Shown: positions 13,622 to 25,779 of the stretch, piece by piece
How positions within the stretch are numbered: position 1 is the first letter of the stretch
Layout of the letters: every line of letters begins with the position of its first letter
NCBI GenBank assembly: GCA_020205615.1
Contig: CM035162.1
Location: forward strand, 36,384,464-36,448,463
DNA from: Panax quinquefolius
Lineage: Eukaryota; Streptophyta; Magnoliopsida; Apiales; Araliaceae
Direction of reading: 5' to 3'
Length of the DNA: 64,000 bases
The notes under the pieces: model-generated
What the model was told of the DNA's origin: nothing
What the model saw: the letters and a program-made list of their open reading frames with translations, nothing else
The model's database searches: none
Position numbers and translations under genes: made by a program

Positions 13622-13830
13622 CATACCGCCCGCCATTTTCTGGAATCCCGGAGTTTGACCCAGTCAATTTTTTGTGGCCTAGCACTATTAACTTTTAATT
13701 ACCTTTTAATGGGTGGTAGCAGTCTTTACTGACAATATTTCAAAGAATCATGTTCGAGCTTTAGTTTTGTAACAATAAATAAAAGCTGAACGACATCTTG
13801 GGGAAAAAACTAGCAAATTATAATATACTC

Positions 13831-13898
<68 letters not shown>

Positions 13899-14503
13899 CT
13901 CATGTAGAAAGGAATTAAATCTCACTTAAGATATGTTTTTATTAACAATTCAAAAGTAGAATCTCTCTATATCACATTGTAAAAAAAAGAAGACAGATCG
14001 AGATGATATTGTTTATGATGATAAAGTACTCTCTACGTGAATGCATGAATGCATGTATGTTACTTATGGATGAGTTTTGAGCAAATTAGTATGTTTAATT
14101 TGTGTATGGTATGGTTAATTTGCATTGCAGGAGTTACTATCGATGTACAAATAGCAATTGCACGGTGAAGAAAAGAGTTGAACGCTCTTGTGAGGACCCA
14201 AGTATTGTAATCACAACATACGAAGGCCAGCACTGTCACCATACGGTTGCATTCCCCGGAGGAGTCATGAAGATGAACTACAATAATAATGATCAGGCAG
14301 CCTTTGGTAGGCAGTTGATTATTAATTCATCATCAGCCTCCCACTACTTTTATAATTATTCAGCAGCTGGACCTACTGCAGGATCAGTTCTTGGATTCCC
14401 TCGAGAAGTTACTCAAATCTCGTCAGGAGAATCAACCCCTCGGCTTCCCACAGATGGGCTGCTTGGGGATATAGTGCAATTGCATCCATCCTGGATTCCG
14501 TAA
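11331..14503 (+). CDS. WRKY57: WRKY transcription factor, group IIc, WRKY57-like
   Basis: Three exons fit by frame and splice sites: 11331-11707, 12669-12812 and 14131-14503, giving 297 residues. The first junction reads ETARKVNKKG. The second falls inside the WRKY domain after PFPR (codon AG|G), the conserved position in this family. The domain has WRKYGQK followed by a C-x4-C-x23-H-x-H zinc site ([20 protein letters not shown]...YEGQHCHH). The N-terminus has [11 protein letters not shown] and the C-terminus [13 protein letters not shown], both features I recall from Arabidopsis WRKY57 (about 287 aa). WRKY proteins bind W-box DNA in the nucleus; WRKY57 is linked to drought, jasmonate/auxin and defence responses. 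The introns contain (AT)n, (GT)n and (GATTA)n repeats. Orthology is by remembered similarity; another group IIc member is possible. Confidence 0.92.
12381..12412 (+). repeat. (GATTA)n simple repeat in WRKY57 intron 1
   Basis: About six and a half perfect GATTA units. It is intronic. Confidence 0.9.
13566..13619. repeat. (AT)n tract in WRKY57 intron 2
   Basis: About 54 bases of uninterrupted TA. It lies about 0.75 kb past the exon 2 donor. Confidence 0.95.
13831..13896. repeat. (GT)n(AT)n compound microsatellite in WRKY57 intron 2
   Basis: A (GT)9 run at 13831-13848 passes directly into (AT)n to 13896, 235 bases before exon 3. Confidence 0.95.
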
Positions 14504-14536
14504 GTACTCCTCCTAAACTCATCCAGAATATAAATA

Positions 14537-14781
14537 CTCCCTCCCACCCTCAAAAGATGAGCAAACTACGTCCAAGTTAAATTTCACATGTATTAAGAAA
14601 AAGCAAAAGTAGAAGAAAGAGAGTAATTAAATGAAGTTCTAAATTTATAATTCTTAATTTGTAGTCTCACAAGATTCATAAAATGATGAATAACTTTTTT
14701 TATACTAATGAACCCTATCAAATAACATAATTGTCATTCACTTTATGTATTTTATCTCATCCTTTTTGAGGGCGGAAGGAG
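14537..14781. mobile_element. Stowaway-type MITE just downstream of WRKY57
   Basis: The ends are inverted repeats: CTCCCTCCCACCCTCAAAA on the left and, reverse-complemented, CTCCTTCCGCCCTCAAAAA on the right. TA flanks both sides (14535-14536 and 14782-14783). The ~245 bp length, TA duplication and CTCCCTCC ends are typical of Stowaway (Tc1/mariner). It starts 33 bases after the WRKY stop codon, so it is probably in the 3' UTR or just beyond it. Confidence 0.82.
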
Positions 14782-14818
14782 TACTAATTAGTTTTACCTT
14801 CTTTTTTATAATTTCATC

Positions 14819-14821
<3 letters not shown>

Positions 14822-14894
<73 letters not shown>

Positions 14895-15080
14895 TCTTAA
14901 GCTCACCTCTTATCTAACTCACTTTCTTTCACCTCCCTTTAGCGATTTAACTGTATTTACAATCTTGTCATCATTATTATATATGTAACCGTCTTAGCTT
15001 TTAGCTGACGAGACAACATATAGCGATGGACCGAATTCGATCCGTCGCTAAAGAAATAATTCCGTCCGTATTAAAAAAAT

Positions 15081-15149
<69 letters not shown>
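14822..15149. repeat. Two long (AT)n tracts
   Basis: (AT)n at 14822-14890 and again at about 15084-15149, separated by low-complexity repeat sequence. No gene. Confidence 0.9.
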
Positions 15150-15153
<4 letters not shown>

Positions 15154-15330
15154 AGGATCAAGGACATACCTCTTAATCCTACATACCTTGCATACTCCCT
15201 TTAGCAACGGACCGGGCGACGTTTTAATCCGTCATTATAAATTGTTTGTCGCTAAAAATTAAGACGACGGTTCTTTGATATAGCGACGAACCAAACTATC
15301 GTCCGGTCCGTCTCTGAAGGAGATAAGTAT
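15010..15330. mobile_element. Remnant of a 'GCGACGG' inverted-repeat DNA element
   Basis: Several inverted pairs of the type TAGCGACGGACC / GGTCCGTCGCTA lie here (15022-15060, 15200-15330), interrupted by an (AT)n tract. A related piece occurs at 17260-17370 and a cleaner hairpin with a similar core (GGCTATGGCGACGG) at 45097-45274. The pattern suggests a non-autonomous DNA transposon. The family and exact ends are unclear. Confidence 0.45.
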
Positions 15331-15555
15331 GATATGTAAAATGAGGGGGTGAGCCTTGAAATGGACTATATACAAGTGAATTTGAGATCAAGAGGGTCTA
15401 CTTGGAAGTAACTAATTAATTCAATTAAATTAAATAGTATAAGATTGATATATAGATCTTCAGTTTTATTGAATTATATAAGAAACTTATAACTAAATAA
15501 GTTTCTTAGAAAGTTCATTGTTGAGATACTCATTGAATAATATTCTTAAAAAAAT

Positions 15556-16392
15556 GGATTTGAATCCTCTATGAAGATTGAGAAATCTTGTGAGAGTTTT
15601 ATTGTGGGATTGACAACACATCAAAAAGGAGATCCAATGGCTCACAACTTTTTTTTTTGTCTATGTATCAAAACGACGTTGTTTTGATAGGATTTTTTTT
15701 TAAAAGTTGACAAAAAATTAGAAGCAACAAACGCCGTTTATTTAATAAACGGCGTTTGTTATTAATATTAGGATAACTACAAACTTGGCTAAAAAAATGA
15801 ATAAATATATCGGTTATAATTATCGTTAATGTTTTTAATGTGGCTTTAGTTATTTTTTCGTTTATTATTGTTTTTGTTTGTTTATTTATATTATTATTTA
15901 TTATTATTATTATAATTTATATTTATCTGTCCATAAAAAGAGTTTACTCTCACCATTGAAAATATTATTATTATTTACTCTAACCATTGGGCCGGCTGGG
16001 TCAACAAAGAAAATATTCTAGAACTGTCAATTATTATTATTTACATATTCCTTTATATCTTTTATTATTATTAATAATCGTTTCACTTTACCTCTCTTAA
16101 TCCACTGCTCAACTTAGACAATCACCATCACAACTCAAATACTATTTGAAATGTACTCTTTTTACTTTACTTCGTTTGTTTGGTAAAAGTAAACTGCATT
16201 TGGTGGCTTCCAAATTTCTGTCAATTTGTAAAAAAAAAATCATATCAAAACGACGTCGTTTTGATACACAGACAAAAAAAAGAGTTGTGAATCATTGGAT
16301 CTCCTTTTTAATGTGTTGTCAATTCAACAACAAAATTCTCACAAGATCATATCCTCACGAGAAATTCTCATAAAGGATCCGGATCCAGATCC
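15556..16392. mobile_element. Mutator-like MITE with ~140 bp terminal inverted repeats
   Basis: The first ~140 bases (GGATTTGAATCCTC..., through AAAACGACGTTGTTTTGATA at 15669-15690) match the reverse complement of 16245-16392 with small differences. Near-identical 9-base flanks, TAAAAAAAT at 15547-15555 and TAAAAAATT at 16393-16401, fit the 9-bp duplication of Mutator-like elements. The inside is AT-rich and non-coding, with a perfect palindrome at 15730-15760 (AAACGCCGTTTA...). No transposase is visible, so it is non-autonomous. Confidence 0.7.
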
Positions 16393-16595
16393 TAAAAAAT
16401 TGCTATTCTGAAAAGAGTCCTATTTTTAGTAAGAGTATTATTTTGAAAAGTAATATATTTGTAGGAGTAGATTTATTTTGGAAGTATCATATTTTCAATA
16501 TAGGAATATTATCTTATGTTAGAGACCTATTTTAAATAGGTAGAGGAGAATTGTGTGTACTTTACGAATAGAGCATAATATTTAGCTGTTGAAAT

Positions 16596-16744
16596 GGATC
16601 CGATTAATATGAAATTTATTTTTTTGATAAGTTGGTCAATTGAGCAATAGAATACTGACACACATAAAGTCTTGCCTATTTGTCAGCACTCTATTGGCCA
16701 ATTTACCAATTTACCTAAAAAATAAACTTCATGCTAACCACTTC
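16596..16744. mobile_element. Small hairpin MITE with a 10-bp target duplication
   Basis: The two halves are inverted copies (GATTAATATGAAATTTATTTTTT... against the reverse complement of ...AAAAAATAAACTTCATGCTAACC). It is flanked by a perfect 10-base repeat, CTGTTGAAAT, at 16586-16595 and 16745-16754. The length of 149 bp and the 9-11 bp duplication fit a Mutator-like MITE. A related hairpin may lie at 40447-40558. Confidence 0.75.
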
Positions 16745-17160
16745 CTGTTGAAATATAGAACAAATATTATGTAACATTCTAAGGGTAGAAAGAGGGTTTG
16801 AGTGAGTTTTTAATTTGAATGAGGAAGAGAATTTTTGCAAACTTTATATTCTGTGTAAAATAATAAAATATTAGACGGAGAATTTTGCAATTTTTATTCT
16901 ATGCAAAAGGTTGTGATGTGGAGATTAGAATATTGTATAATCTCAAATTTTAGACATAAAACTTGCATGAGAGAAATATTGTAAATCTATTACTATTGAT
17001 ATAGTGAATTTTCAAGGGTTCACCCCGTAATTTTTAATTCCTTTTTAAAAGTTTTTCATGAAGTTAAATATCATGTTAATTTATCTTTCTTTATTTTATT
17101 ATTTAATTTGGGTTGAATTAATTCTCAACACATTAAGGAGTCGCTTCTGAAAGCAACCAG

Positions 17161-17218
<58 letters not shown>

Positions 17219-19302
17219 GGTATTTTTTTTCAACAAATAAAAAAAATGAAACAAAGACAAACCCGGTTATAGCGATAATTTTCTGATATATAACGACGGT
17301 TCGAATCGTCGTCATAGCTATGTCGTCGGCTTTGTATGTTATAACGACGAAAAAAAATCGTTAGTATAACCGATTCGTTTTTGGTTCACTATAATTTGGT
17401 GAAAAATAGGACCGTGTATATATATATACCACATGAACGTAAATGTAAACGTACTCTCCTTTAGAGATTTAATGGGGATATATTCTGTCTAATTAATATT
17501 TTCCCAAATATCACTCTCTTTAGATCCCTAAATCATACTTTCATAATCAAATTCATCTCATTGACATTACTATTAATTGTTTATATGCATATACATATAT
17601 ATGAAGGATATTATTCTATTGGACCAATAGCATAATATCCTCTCACCATAAACGGTGTCCTTTATATTTACCTCTCGTTTTTTCGCTTGGATATCAGGTT
17701 GAGGATATTTAGTACTGTTAGCTGGAATATAGTCTATATACATATCTATATTCTTATTTAATTTAAAGTTAGAATTTTCTAGCTCTTTGTTTATTCTGAG
17801 TTTATTTTGTTTTCAGTCTTTTAGCACATTCATTTATACAAATTAAGGAATAGACTAATGAAACTTGAGTACTTAAATATTTCAAGAAACCATTATTCAT
17901 CAATTCACGAATATCAGCTAGATGATCTCCTCTACCTATCAACCTAGCTAGCTTCTTCCAATTAGACCTGACAAAAAATAAGTTTAAATTGGTTTTGAGT
18001 TATATAAAATAGATTTGAATTAATTTAAAATTACATAAAATAAGTTTGGGTTGGTTTTGAAATCAAAATCATACTACCTATATAAATATATGGATTATGT
18101 GTTTTAAATGGGTGGGGTGTGGGATGCGGGGTGGGGTGTGTGGGGGGGGGGGGTGAGTGTGTGGAGTGTGTTCTTTGTTAGCTGCAAAAAACTATTATAA
18201 ATTAATATGGGTCAAAAGTAATTAAACTAGATTCATCCCATTTTTGTAATAATAATATGGGTTCAAAATCAAACTAATCCATCACCTAAAAACTAGTTAA
18301 TCAACCCAATACAATAGATTCAAGTGGTTTTAGTTAAATAGTCAGGTCTAGTTACAATTAATACTACCAGCCTATATATATATATATTCATGTATGTATA
18401 TATCTAATTTTGATTATGTTGGTTATATATATATATATATATAGGCCCTGAAGGAGATTTAGCGGCGCCAGCTGATAAATTCAAGTTGTATAATTATCGT
18501 CAAGGAGCATTTTGAAGTTCATGATCACGTACGTACGAAATATTTTTGCAGCTCTAAGTTCATGAAGATTCAGTATGTAAACATGCCAAATTTTATTTGG
18601 GTAATTAAAAAAAATGCCAGATTCACTATATATATATTTGTAAAGCAATCATAGAATCAACTGTATTTAATTTTGTATATATATTGAATGTCTCTATATG
18701 TACAAATGTATCACTAGATAAACTATATTTTTAATTGAATGTATATTATATTATCTTTTAGGTAATTCTCTAGATAAATTATCTATTGTGCCAGTCGATT
18801 AGGTTTCCAAAAGTATATGAAAAATCATTCTCGAGACAAAAGCCTTTGGGCCATGTGGGCCTACAAAGCTACAACTAATAGTTCAGACGGAAGCTTCATA
18901 AGGCCAATTACCAGTTCAATCAAATCATTCCGACTGACTAGTAAACTAATGGGCCCGTTCTTCTTTCTCAGTAGCCAGCCAGTAGTTAGTTTGTTACTAA
19001 TTTTGCAATGGGTAGGTAGGGCCCTAAACTGCAATGGAGACTCTGTTAATATTATTTTCTGTAATTGTCATTAGTTTCCTAATTGACACATAGGTTAACT
19101 TATAATTGTCCATTCTACTTTCTATGCAGAGATGAAGTAATTGTTGAGATACTCCTTTAATTTTATTCACAAACAAATTGTTATTATGGAAAGAAATAAA
19201 TTTTATTTTTAATAGGATATTTATTATATGTTGGAGTCTTATTATGAGAGGAATCTTATTTTTTGATAGGAGTATTGTTTTAGAAGTGTCATATTTTTGA
19301 AG
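16745..19302. other. Intergenic region with an (AT)n tract and element fragments
   Basis: I find no gene. An (AT)n tract lies at 17167-17217 and a fragment of the GCGACGG-type element at 17260-17370. The block 16777-16975 is similar to 20740-20875 (shared 'tttgcaattttta...ttctgt' and 'taatctcaaatttta'), so both are copies of one unidentified dispersed repeat. A short WRKY-independent stretch at 18470-18560 is unremarkable. Confidence 0.45.
18108..18165 (+). repeat. G-rich tract, possible G-quadruplex
   Basis: Runs of 3 to 13 G's recur (GGGTGGGGTG...GCGGGGTGGGG...GGGGGGGGGG) on the + strand in a region otherwise rich in A and T. More than four G-runs are within range of each other, which satisfies the usual quadruplex pattern. 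No gene is adjacent. Confidence 0.7.
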
Positions 19303-20527
19303 TGTAAAATAAACTAACACCTCCTGTAAATAATCATCACCCCTTTAGTTTTTCAATTAACTAACAGTTAGTACCCCTCTACTTTATAATATGTAACATT
19401 CACTACCTCTAGTGTGGTTGATCAACTAATATCCAAAAATATTTTTAATATAATGTCTAATACTTCCTTCAAATTATAATGTTTAATTTATCAACTAAAT
19501 ATAATTTTGTATATTATAATTTTTACTTAACTTGATATAATTAATTAACTTATGAACTTGTGCAATAAATAACATAAATTTCAAAAATAATAAATATTCA
19601 TTTTATCGAGAATAAAGTCATACAATTTTTGTTAATTAAATTTCTCAAAGATTAAAATTTATATGAAATATATTCAAATATATTTTTTGTAATTAAAAGT
19701 AAAATTTTAATACCTAAAAAAGTACAAATTAACGCAATAAAATTATAATTAGTTTTTTCAAATATTAAAACTTACGTAGAACAAACTTATTATTACAATA
19801 CTAATCTTATTATTCATATAAAAAAATATTAAAAATTAGATTAATTATTTTTCATATATTGAACTAAACATAACACACTTGAGCATAATTAAAATGACAA
19901 ATGTTGTTACTCAAAAAATAAAAAAAATATATTAAAAGAAAAATCTTTTTACAAGATAGAAGTAGCAATAAATATTTTTATATTTTATTTTATTTTATTT
20001 AACATTGTACAAAAATAACGCCAATCAGATACTAAAAAATGTAATCAAAATCATACATCCCAAATTTGACATATACTCAAAAAATTTAACATATAAAAAT
20101 CATAAAATGAAACAAATAATTTGAATAATATTTTTGTTGTTAAACACCAAAAACTAAACTATCAACATAATCACTCTAATTAAAATAACTCCATTAATAC
20201 TTTAATTAAAAAAATTTAATATTTGTATCATTTATCCAAAATATGTGTTAATTAAACTAAATTAGTTTTTTTTTATAAGTTACCAACAATTTAAATAAGA
20301 TAGTCTTAATTACAAATAAGCTATAATTAAAATGTATTATATTAAAAATAGGATAATTAAACATATATATTATTTAGGAATTAAAATTTGAAAATATACA
20401 AGGATAAATATGTAATTTTATCTATTTAGTCAACTCAAAAAACTTGTAAGAGTACTAATTGTTACTTAAAAAACTAGAGGGGAGATAAATATTATTATGG
20501 TTATCTAGAGGGGTCACTGTATTTTAC
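19303..20527. mobile_element. AT-rich terminal-inverted-repeat element, 1.2 kb
   Basis: The left end (GTAAAATA...CACCCCTTTAGTTTTT...ACAGTTAGTAC) is matched by the reverse complement of the right end (GTAAAATACAGTGACCCCTC...CCCCTCTAGTTTTTT...CAATTAGTAC). The arms are about 75-80 bases with gaps. The interior is over 80% A+T and has no usable frame. It looks like a non-autonomous DNA element. No clear target duplication was found, so the family is not assigned. Confidence 0.6.
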
Positions 20528-20942
20528 TCTATTTTGATTAAGGAGAGAAAAATTGATATTTTCACAACACTTTTTGATATTTTTATATGAAAAGTATCGC
20601 TATAAATGTATAGATATAGGATCTATAGCGACTGTTTTTATGTGGAAATATGTTTTGAATTTACCAGTTTCCTTGTAGAAATTATATAAATAAATATTAT
20701 GTTTAGTTGTTAAAGTGTGGCGCAATCAAAAGGCATGTAGCATCTTATGAGTTGAGAGGGAGTGAGTGAGTTTTGTGTTTGCACGAGAGAGAAGGATTTT
20801 GCAGTTTTTATATTCCGTTTAAAAAAAATTATATTATGTAATCTCAAATTTTAAGGCGTAAAACTTAAAAATATTATTATGAATTACCATGATTATTATA
20901 AGCCCATAATATTGATATAGTAAAAATTCGGATATGACAATG

Positions 20943-20988
20943 AGAGTAGAGTAGAGTAGAGTAGAGTAGAGCATTGCATTGCATTGCA
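20943..20988 (+). repeat. (AGAGT)n followed by (GCATT)n
   Basis: Six AGAGT units pass into about three GCATT units. A shorter version of the same junction (GAGAGTAGAGCATTGCATATAAATAT) recurs at 21034-21060, so the array grew by local slippage. Confidence 0.9.
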
Positions 20989-21928
20989 TATAAATATGCT
21001 CACTCTCACTCTCAAATCTTTAAAATGACAGAATGAGAGTAGAGCATTGCATATAAATATTACAAGTGAACAATGGTCACAGTTGGCACCTACCTATATA
21101 TATATAGACCTGATAAGATACAGAAAACTCATCCCACCTGCACAAGGACGGATGAGTGAGTATTCAGCATCAGATTTAGTAGCTAGTGTTATCCGAGGGC
21201 TTAGTTGACTTGCACTAAAAACTTATCACCACCCTCCACAGCTAGCTTCACTGCCACTACTATATATAATACTCCTATATTATAGTTATACATATTACTT
21301 TATTCAGGTCGGTCACCTGCAAGGAAGTATTACCATACATAGGCTGAAAATACTACCAACACCTCATGAATTTACTTGACTATTGTATTTCCTAACTTTC
21401 TTAAAAAGTTTTTACTGTTCTTAAGTAAAACTTTTTACTTGGAATATTAAAATAATCACACACAAATCAAAGGATTTTAAGTAAGCTTTTCCGCTAATTG
21501 TGAGTGAAATAGCAAGTTTGAGGAATATGTCGCCTACTTTTCCTTTTCAAAGAACGAATTAGGCCTACTTCACCTTCCTTCCTTTTTTGACAAGGTTGGA
21601 GAAAGTTCCTACCACTTGTGTGAGTGAAACAACCAGATTCAAAGGAAAGTAAAGGGTAAAAAGGAAAATAAGTCTATTATTACATAAAACCATTCACACG
21701 CATTTTCACTACTAATATTTTGATATTTACGTGAGCCATCAAAATATGCATTCGAACAGATGCTGTTGGCTTTACGCGATAAAGCTTACCAAAAAAAGTA
21801 CTAGTCATGTATGAGCTTTTTTTTAGTTTTTATTAATGCTTTTTTCCTAGACCCTGTTAAGTATTTAAACATCAATTTCAGAGTAAAAAGTGCATCTAAC
21901 AAAGTTATTGCTTTAACCTTAGCCTGCT
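20989..21928. other. Intergenic region, no gene seen
   Basis: This is AT-rich single-copy-looking sequence. Only short frames occur and none resembles a known protein. Confidence 0.5.
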
Positions 21929-21986
21929 CCATGCTTTAGAAACTTCCCACTACACCAGAAGTAAAGAAACATGAGTACATTACCCA
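21929..21986. repeat. 58-bp direct repeat, left copy, abutting the gypsy 5' LTR
   Basis: Identical base for base to 32617-32674. It ends exactly where the gypsy LTR begins (TGTTGG at 21987). A diverged third copy lies at 22128-22175 inside the element. Confidence 0.9.
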
Positions 21987-22902
21987 TGTTGGTTCGTGAT
22001 ATTTATCTCTTTTTTTCCCAGACGCTTATTCTTTTTATTCTATTTACTTTTATTATTGAATTATCATTTCATCATAGTTTTCATTCCAAAGCATCCAATC
22101 AAGGATATTTGTGACATTTTAACCTTCATGCTCCAAACTTTAGAAACTTCCCATTACACCAGAAGTAAAGAAATCAAAAATAGTAAACTATTAATCCAGA
22201 AACTCCATGGAATGTCGTATTTATCTGCTTTCACTTGATAAGGATTCTTTTTTATTCATACACTTCTTCATTTATTATTCACCAGAATTATTATTATCTC
22301 TTAATATCAATACACTCATTAAATTGCTCGATAAACCTACAATTTCATTCAAAACTTATAAGACCGCCGCACAAGTTTGTGGTGTTTATCATGTTTACGC
22401 TCAGGATCGTGGACAATCGACGCGACGTAAAGATCTAGACATTTTAAATCACAATTGTTTAAATTTGCTTCATTAGTTCATCACCGCCAGAAAGAATTTC
22501 AAAAAGAAGGAACGCCTGGTCCTTCTAAAAGTGCCGAGAGTCGATAACTAAAGTAAAAATTCCGGAGAAACTTCATCTCAAGATCCAGCCAAAAGTGGAT
22601 TTCACAATTTCTTTTTTGTAATCACCGATACAGAGAATTATTATTATCTCTTAATATCAATACACTAGCGATATACCCTCCGCTTCGAGCAACCTTGTGA
22701 ATTCACATACATCGACTCCACGCTCGAAAGCTATCCTCTCACTCGAACCGCCGCCGTGCCGCTGCTTTAGGTGTTTATTGTATTTACGCTACCAAGATCG
22801 TGGACGCTTTAGGTGATCGACGCGATAAAAGATCTCGGCGCTGATATCAAGCGCCAAGTGGAGGGGTTTTTTCAATCACAATTGTTTAAATTTGCTTGAA
22901 AG
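21987..22902 (+). repeat. Gypsy 5' LTR and leader with internal duplication
   Basis: The first part matches the 3' LTR at 32419-32580. The segment 22375-22550 (GTTTATC...TTTACGCTC...GATCGTGGAC...ACAATTGTTTAAATTTGCTT...CCTTCTAAAAGTGC) is repeated in expanded form at 22765-23005. A possible primer-site relic (AAGCGCCAAGTGGAGGGG) is at 22851-22868. The exact LTR end is not resolved. Confidence 0.55.
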
Positions 22903-24905
22903 ATGATGAGGAGTGAAATGAAACACTGTATATCTAGCCATGGTCATTTATTCACATCGCTTCGTATTTCAAAGAAGGATCGCTGTCCTTCTAAAAGTGC
23001 TCGTCAGAGAGGTTCGCCTAAAAATTCTGAAGAACTTCGTCCAAAGATCCACGCTGTGGAGCCAGCATCATTAGTTTTCAACGCCGATAGGGCGGAGATC
23101 CCAATCAGGATCGAAGCGCCAGAAGCCTTCGCCGAGAACTGTATCGCCGCCAAGAAGCGTATCGAAGAGACCGAGCTACCAAGTCAATTCATCGCGAAGC
23201 GATAAAGCTTTAGAGGTTCTCATAAAACAAAGGGAAGATATAGAGAAATGTATGCTTCCAATGAATCGAGAGACGAAGATCTAGCCACACATTCAAGGAT
23301 CTACGAGGATGAAATTTACCACGTCTTGGAAGGTAAAAGCAAGCCGGAACATTCTACGATGTGTCCAGGATCATTCTCACAGCAGAGAGGAGATCGAGAA
23401 GGTGAACGCCTTCTACCTCAAGAAGGCATCGACGATCGTGGGATCAATTCATCGCGACGATGAAAGACGAAGAAGGTGTCGAGAGAAATTACGCCGTAAA
23501 CCCAAGAGAGAGAATACACACAATCGTTTCCATCACGAGGATGAAATTTTACCACCTAAGAAATCAAGAAGTCCCCGCAAAAAGCGAGATCGGGCAGAAA
23601 GGGTCGATCCATTCCGGAGCCTAATGTCGCCGTGAGAAGGAGATCTCATCACAACCGGCAGGTGTTGATTTTCTCGAAGAGAGCCGAAAGAACTCAAAAC
23701 AATCGGCCGAGGTCCAACAGAAAGTGGCTGATATTTCAAAAGGCGGCCCCTTTACCTCGATATTCTCAAGGAGAAGACTCAAAACAATCTACCAAAAGTT
23801 AACCGCATGGAGAGTTAATGGGTCGAGATCTTGTACGCTACTACCTCGCATGGAGAGTTATGATGCGTCGAATCGACTAAACGGATTACTACGATTTTAT
23901 CGACTTGTCGCTAAATGTCATACTTTTACTACTTTCGAGAAAAGACGCCAGACTGGATGGGACTTTACCATCGGATTCTATCTCCTGTGGATCGAACTTT
24001 CGTGATAAGTTCCATGCCCGCTTGGAAGTAAATCAAGAAGGGAAGCCTACGCTGTGCTCTTAAAGACAAGTCCCAAGTAGCTCACCAATGAATCTCAGCC
24101 AATACGTAAAGAGGTTTAGGAAGCTATTGGACAGTGTCCGATCTTAATGATTCCAAGTCATTGATTATTCCGTAATGGGGCCGGATCCGTTAAATCGTAG
24201 AAATTGGTAAAGAAATTGATGTTTCACCATCCGAAGAGTTTCAAGCAGGCTTTCTCGACAAGGCAGTAGGGCTATATTGTTGTGGAAGAAGCTATGAATG
24301 AATTCAAGAATCCTTCTTCGAGCCAATTAAAGGAGGTAGAGGTTCCCAAGACCGATGTCGATCGTAGAAGAGGGGAGGATACAACCAAAGTAAGCGTATG
24401 TAGTTCAAGAAGATAATAACTCGTGGCGATAAGGCAAAGAAGCCATGGCACTGCTCCTACCCCAAGGTTAATAAGGTTTATACCCAAATAATACGTAGAG
24501 ATCGATAATTTTGGATCAAATCCAAACCAAATTTTCTTTGAACCACCTTTCGTGATAATTACAAAACGGACATGGCAACCCTCGCAAATATTGTGGTTAT
24601 CATCAAGTCACCGTCACGACACTAATGAATGTTGTAATTTAAAGGATTTTGTAGAAAACAAGATTAAAAGTGGCTTGGCCGATTCAATATGTAATGAGAA
24701 AGACCGGCCAAGATCAACAGTTATCAATCATACCGCTCAAAACAGCCTCAAATCACCGCCGTTCAAAATGCTCCACCACGCCCAAGTGCAAGTCGCTGAT
24801 GTAATAACCGTGGGTCTGCTGGGTAAATTAGTAGGAAGAAGAGGAGGTCTTATCTCGATTCGCTTATGCCAAGAATGAGATGCTACCTCAAGGTCGATGT
24901 GCCTT
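22903..24905 (+). pseudogene. gag: Gypsy (Tat) gag remnant
   Basis: Discontinuous frames cover a Gag region. Recognisable pieces are SQYVKRFRKLLDSV near 24090-24135 and a finger-like segment, KYCGYHQ...HDTNECCNLKDFVENKI, at 24586-24665, which corresponds to the CxxH-x-HDTxEC box near the end of Tat Gag proteins. At least one frameshift splits the finger. The N-terminal part (22903-23205, 100 codons) is rich in charged residues and I cannot match it to a domain. Gag would form the particle; this copy is inactive. Confidence 0.7.
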
Positions 24906-24967
24906 TTCCGTGAACTCATATTTCGCTTACGGATGCGGATTATCCTTCTGAGCCCATCGAACCGCAT

Positions 24968-25350
24968 TTAAGGGGTATCGTGATCACGCAAGCAGGTGGG
25001 CTCAAATGGATGTGAAACGCACGATGATAGATAACGGATCTTCTGCGGACATTCTTTATGCCCATGTTTATCGTGAGAATGCATCTCGATGAACACAAAA
25101 TGGAGGTCTGACAGAGGCTCCTCCAGATGGTTTCTAAGAACGATCCACCAAAGTAAGTGCACTATTGAACTCCCCGTCATCTTCTAAGACTACCAAAGAA
25201 GTGGAGATAACTTGTAAATTTTACGTCAGACATGTGGATTCTACCACAACGCCATTTTGGGAAGACCCACTTTTGATCGCTTTTTCAAGCCGCTACTTCC
25301 ATCCCACATTTCAAAATCAAATTCCTACAAGACACGGAGTAGAGAGGTGA
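24968..25350 (+). pseudogene. Gypsy (Tat) protease remnant
   Basis: VKRTMIDNGSSADILYAHVY at about 25011-25070 is the retropepsin active-site region (D-T/N-G-S-S-A-D-I-L in Tat elements), with Asn where Thr is usual. Downstream pieces are frameshifted. The enzyme would cleave the Gag-Pol precursor. Confidence 0.75.
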
Positions 25351-25779
25351 TGGTGACTTAGATCCGCTCTTGAGATGTTATCTAATTTCGCTATTTCATC
25401 CTGAATGGGGTTAGAACAAAGAAAGACGATGGCAATTGAAATCAAACCCTTCACCGAGAGCGTTTCGTAACTGCTGTGATCTCTACATTGGGGACGAGGA
25501 AATTGAGTCGGTCATCTGAAAGTTTGACAAGATGTGAGGATTGGTTCTGCCACTGTAACCTCTTCTGGACGAAATCTTATGGAACTCTTTACGATGCTAT
25601 GTCGATATTTTTGCATGGGAACCGCAAGACATGCCTGAGTTAGCCTAAGGTCATTGAGCATAAACCGGAGATGATCCTTCAAAAAGCCGCCATCGTCGTA
25701 AGAAAGCGGATATTTGCTCCGTAACGCCAAAAATCATCGATGAAGAGGTTGCAAAATTATCGGGTCACGACTTCATCTA

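Noticed and set aside
13483..13732. Open frames reading long Ile-Tyr repeats, also at 15001-15207 and 17133-17315
   Set aside because: They are translations of (AT)n microsatellites, inside an intron or in intergenic DNA.
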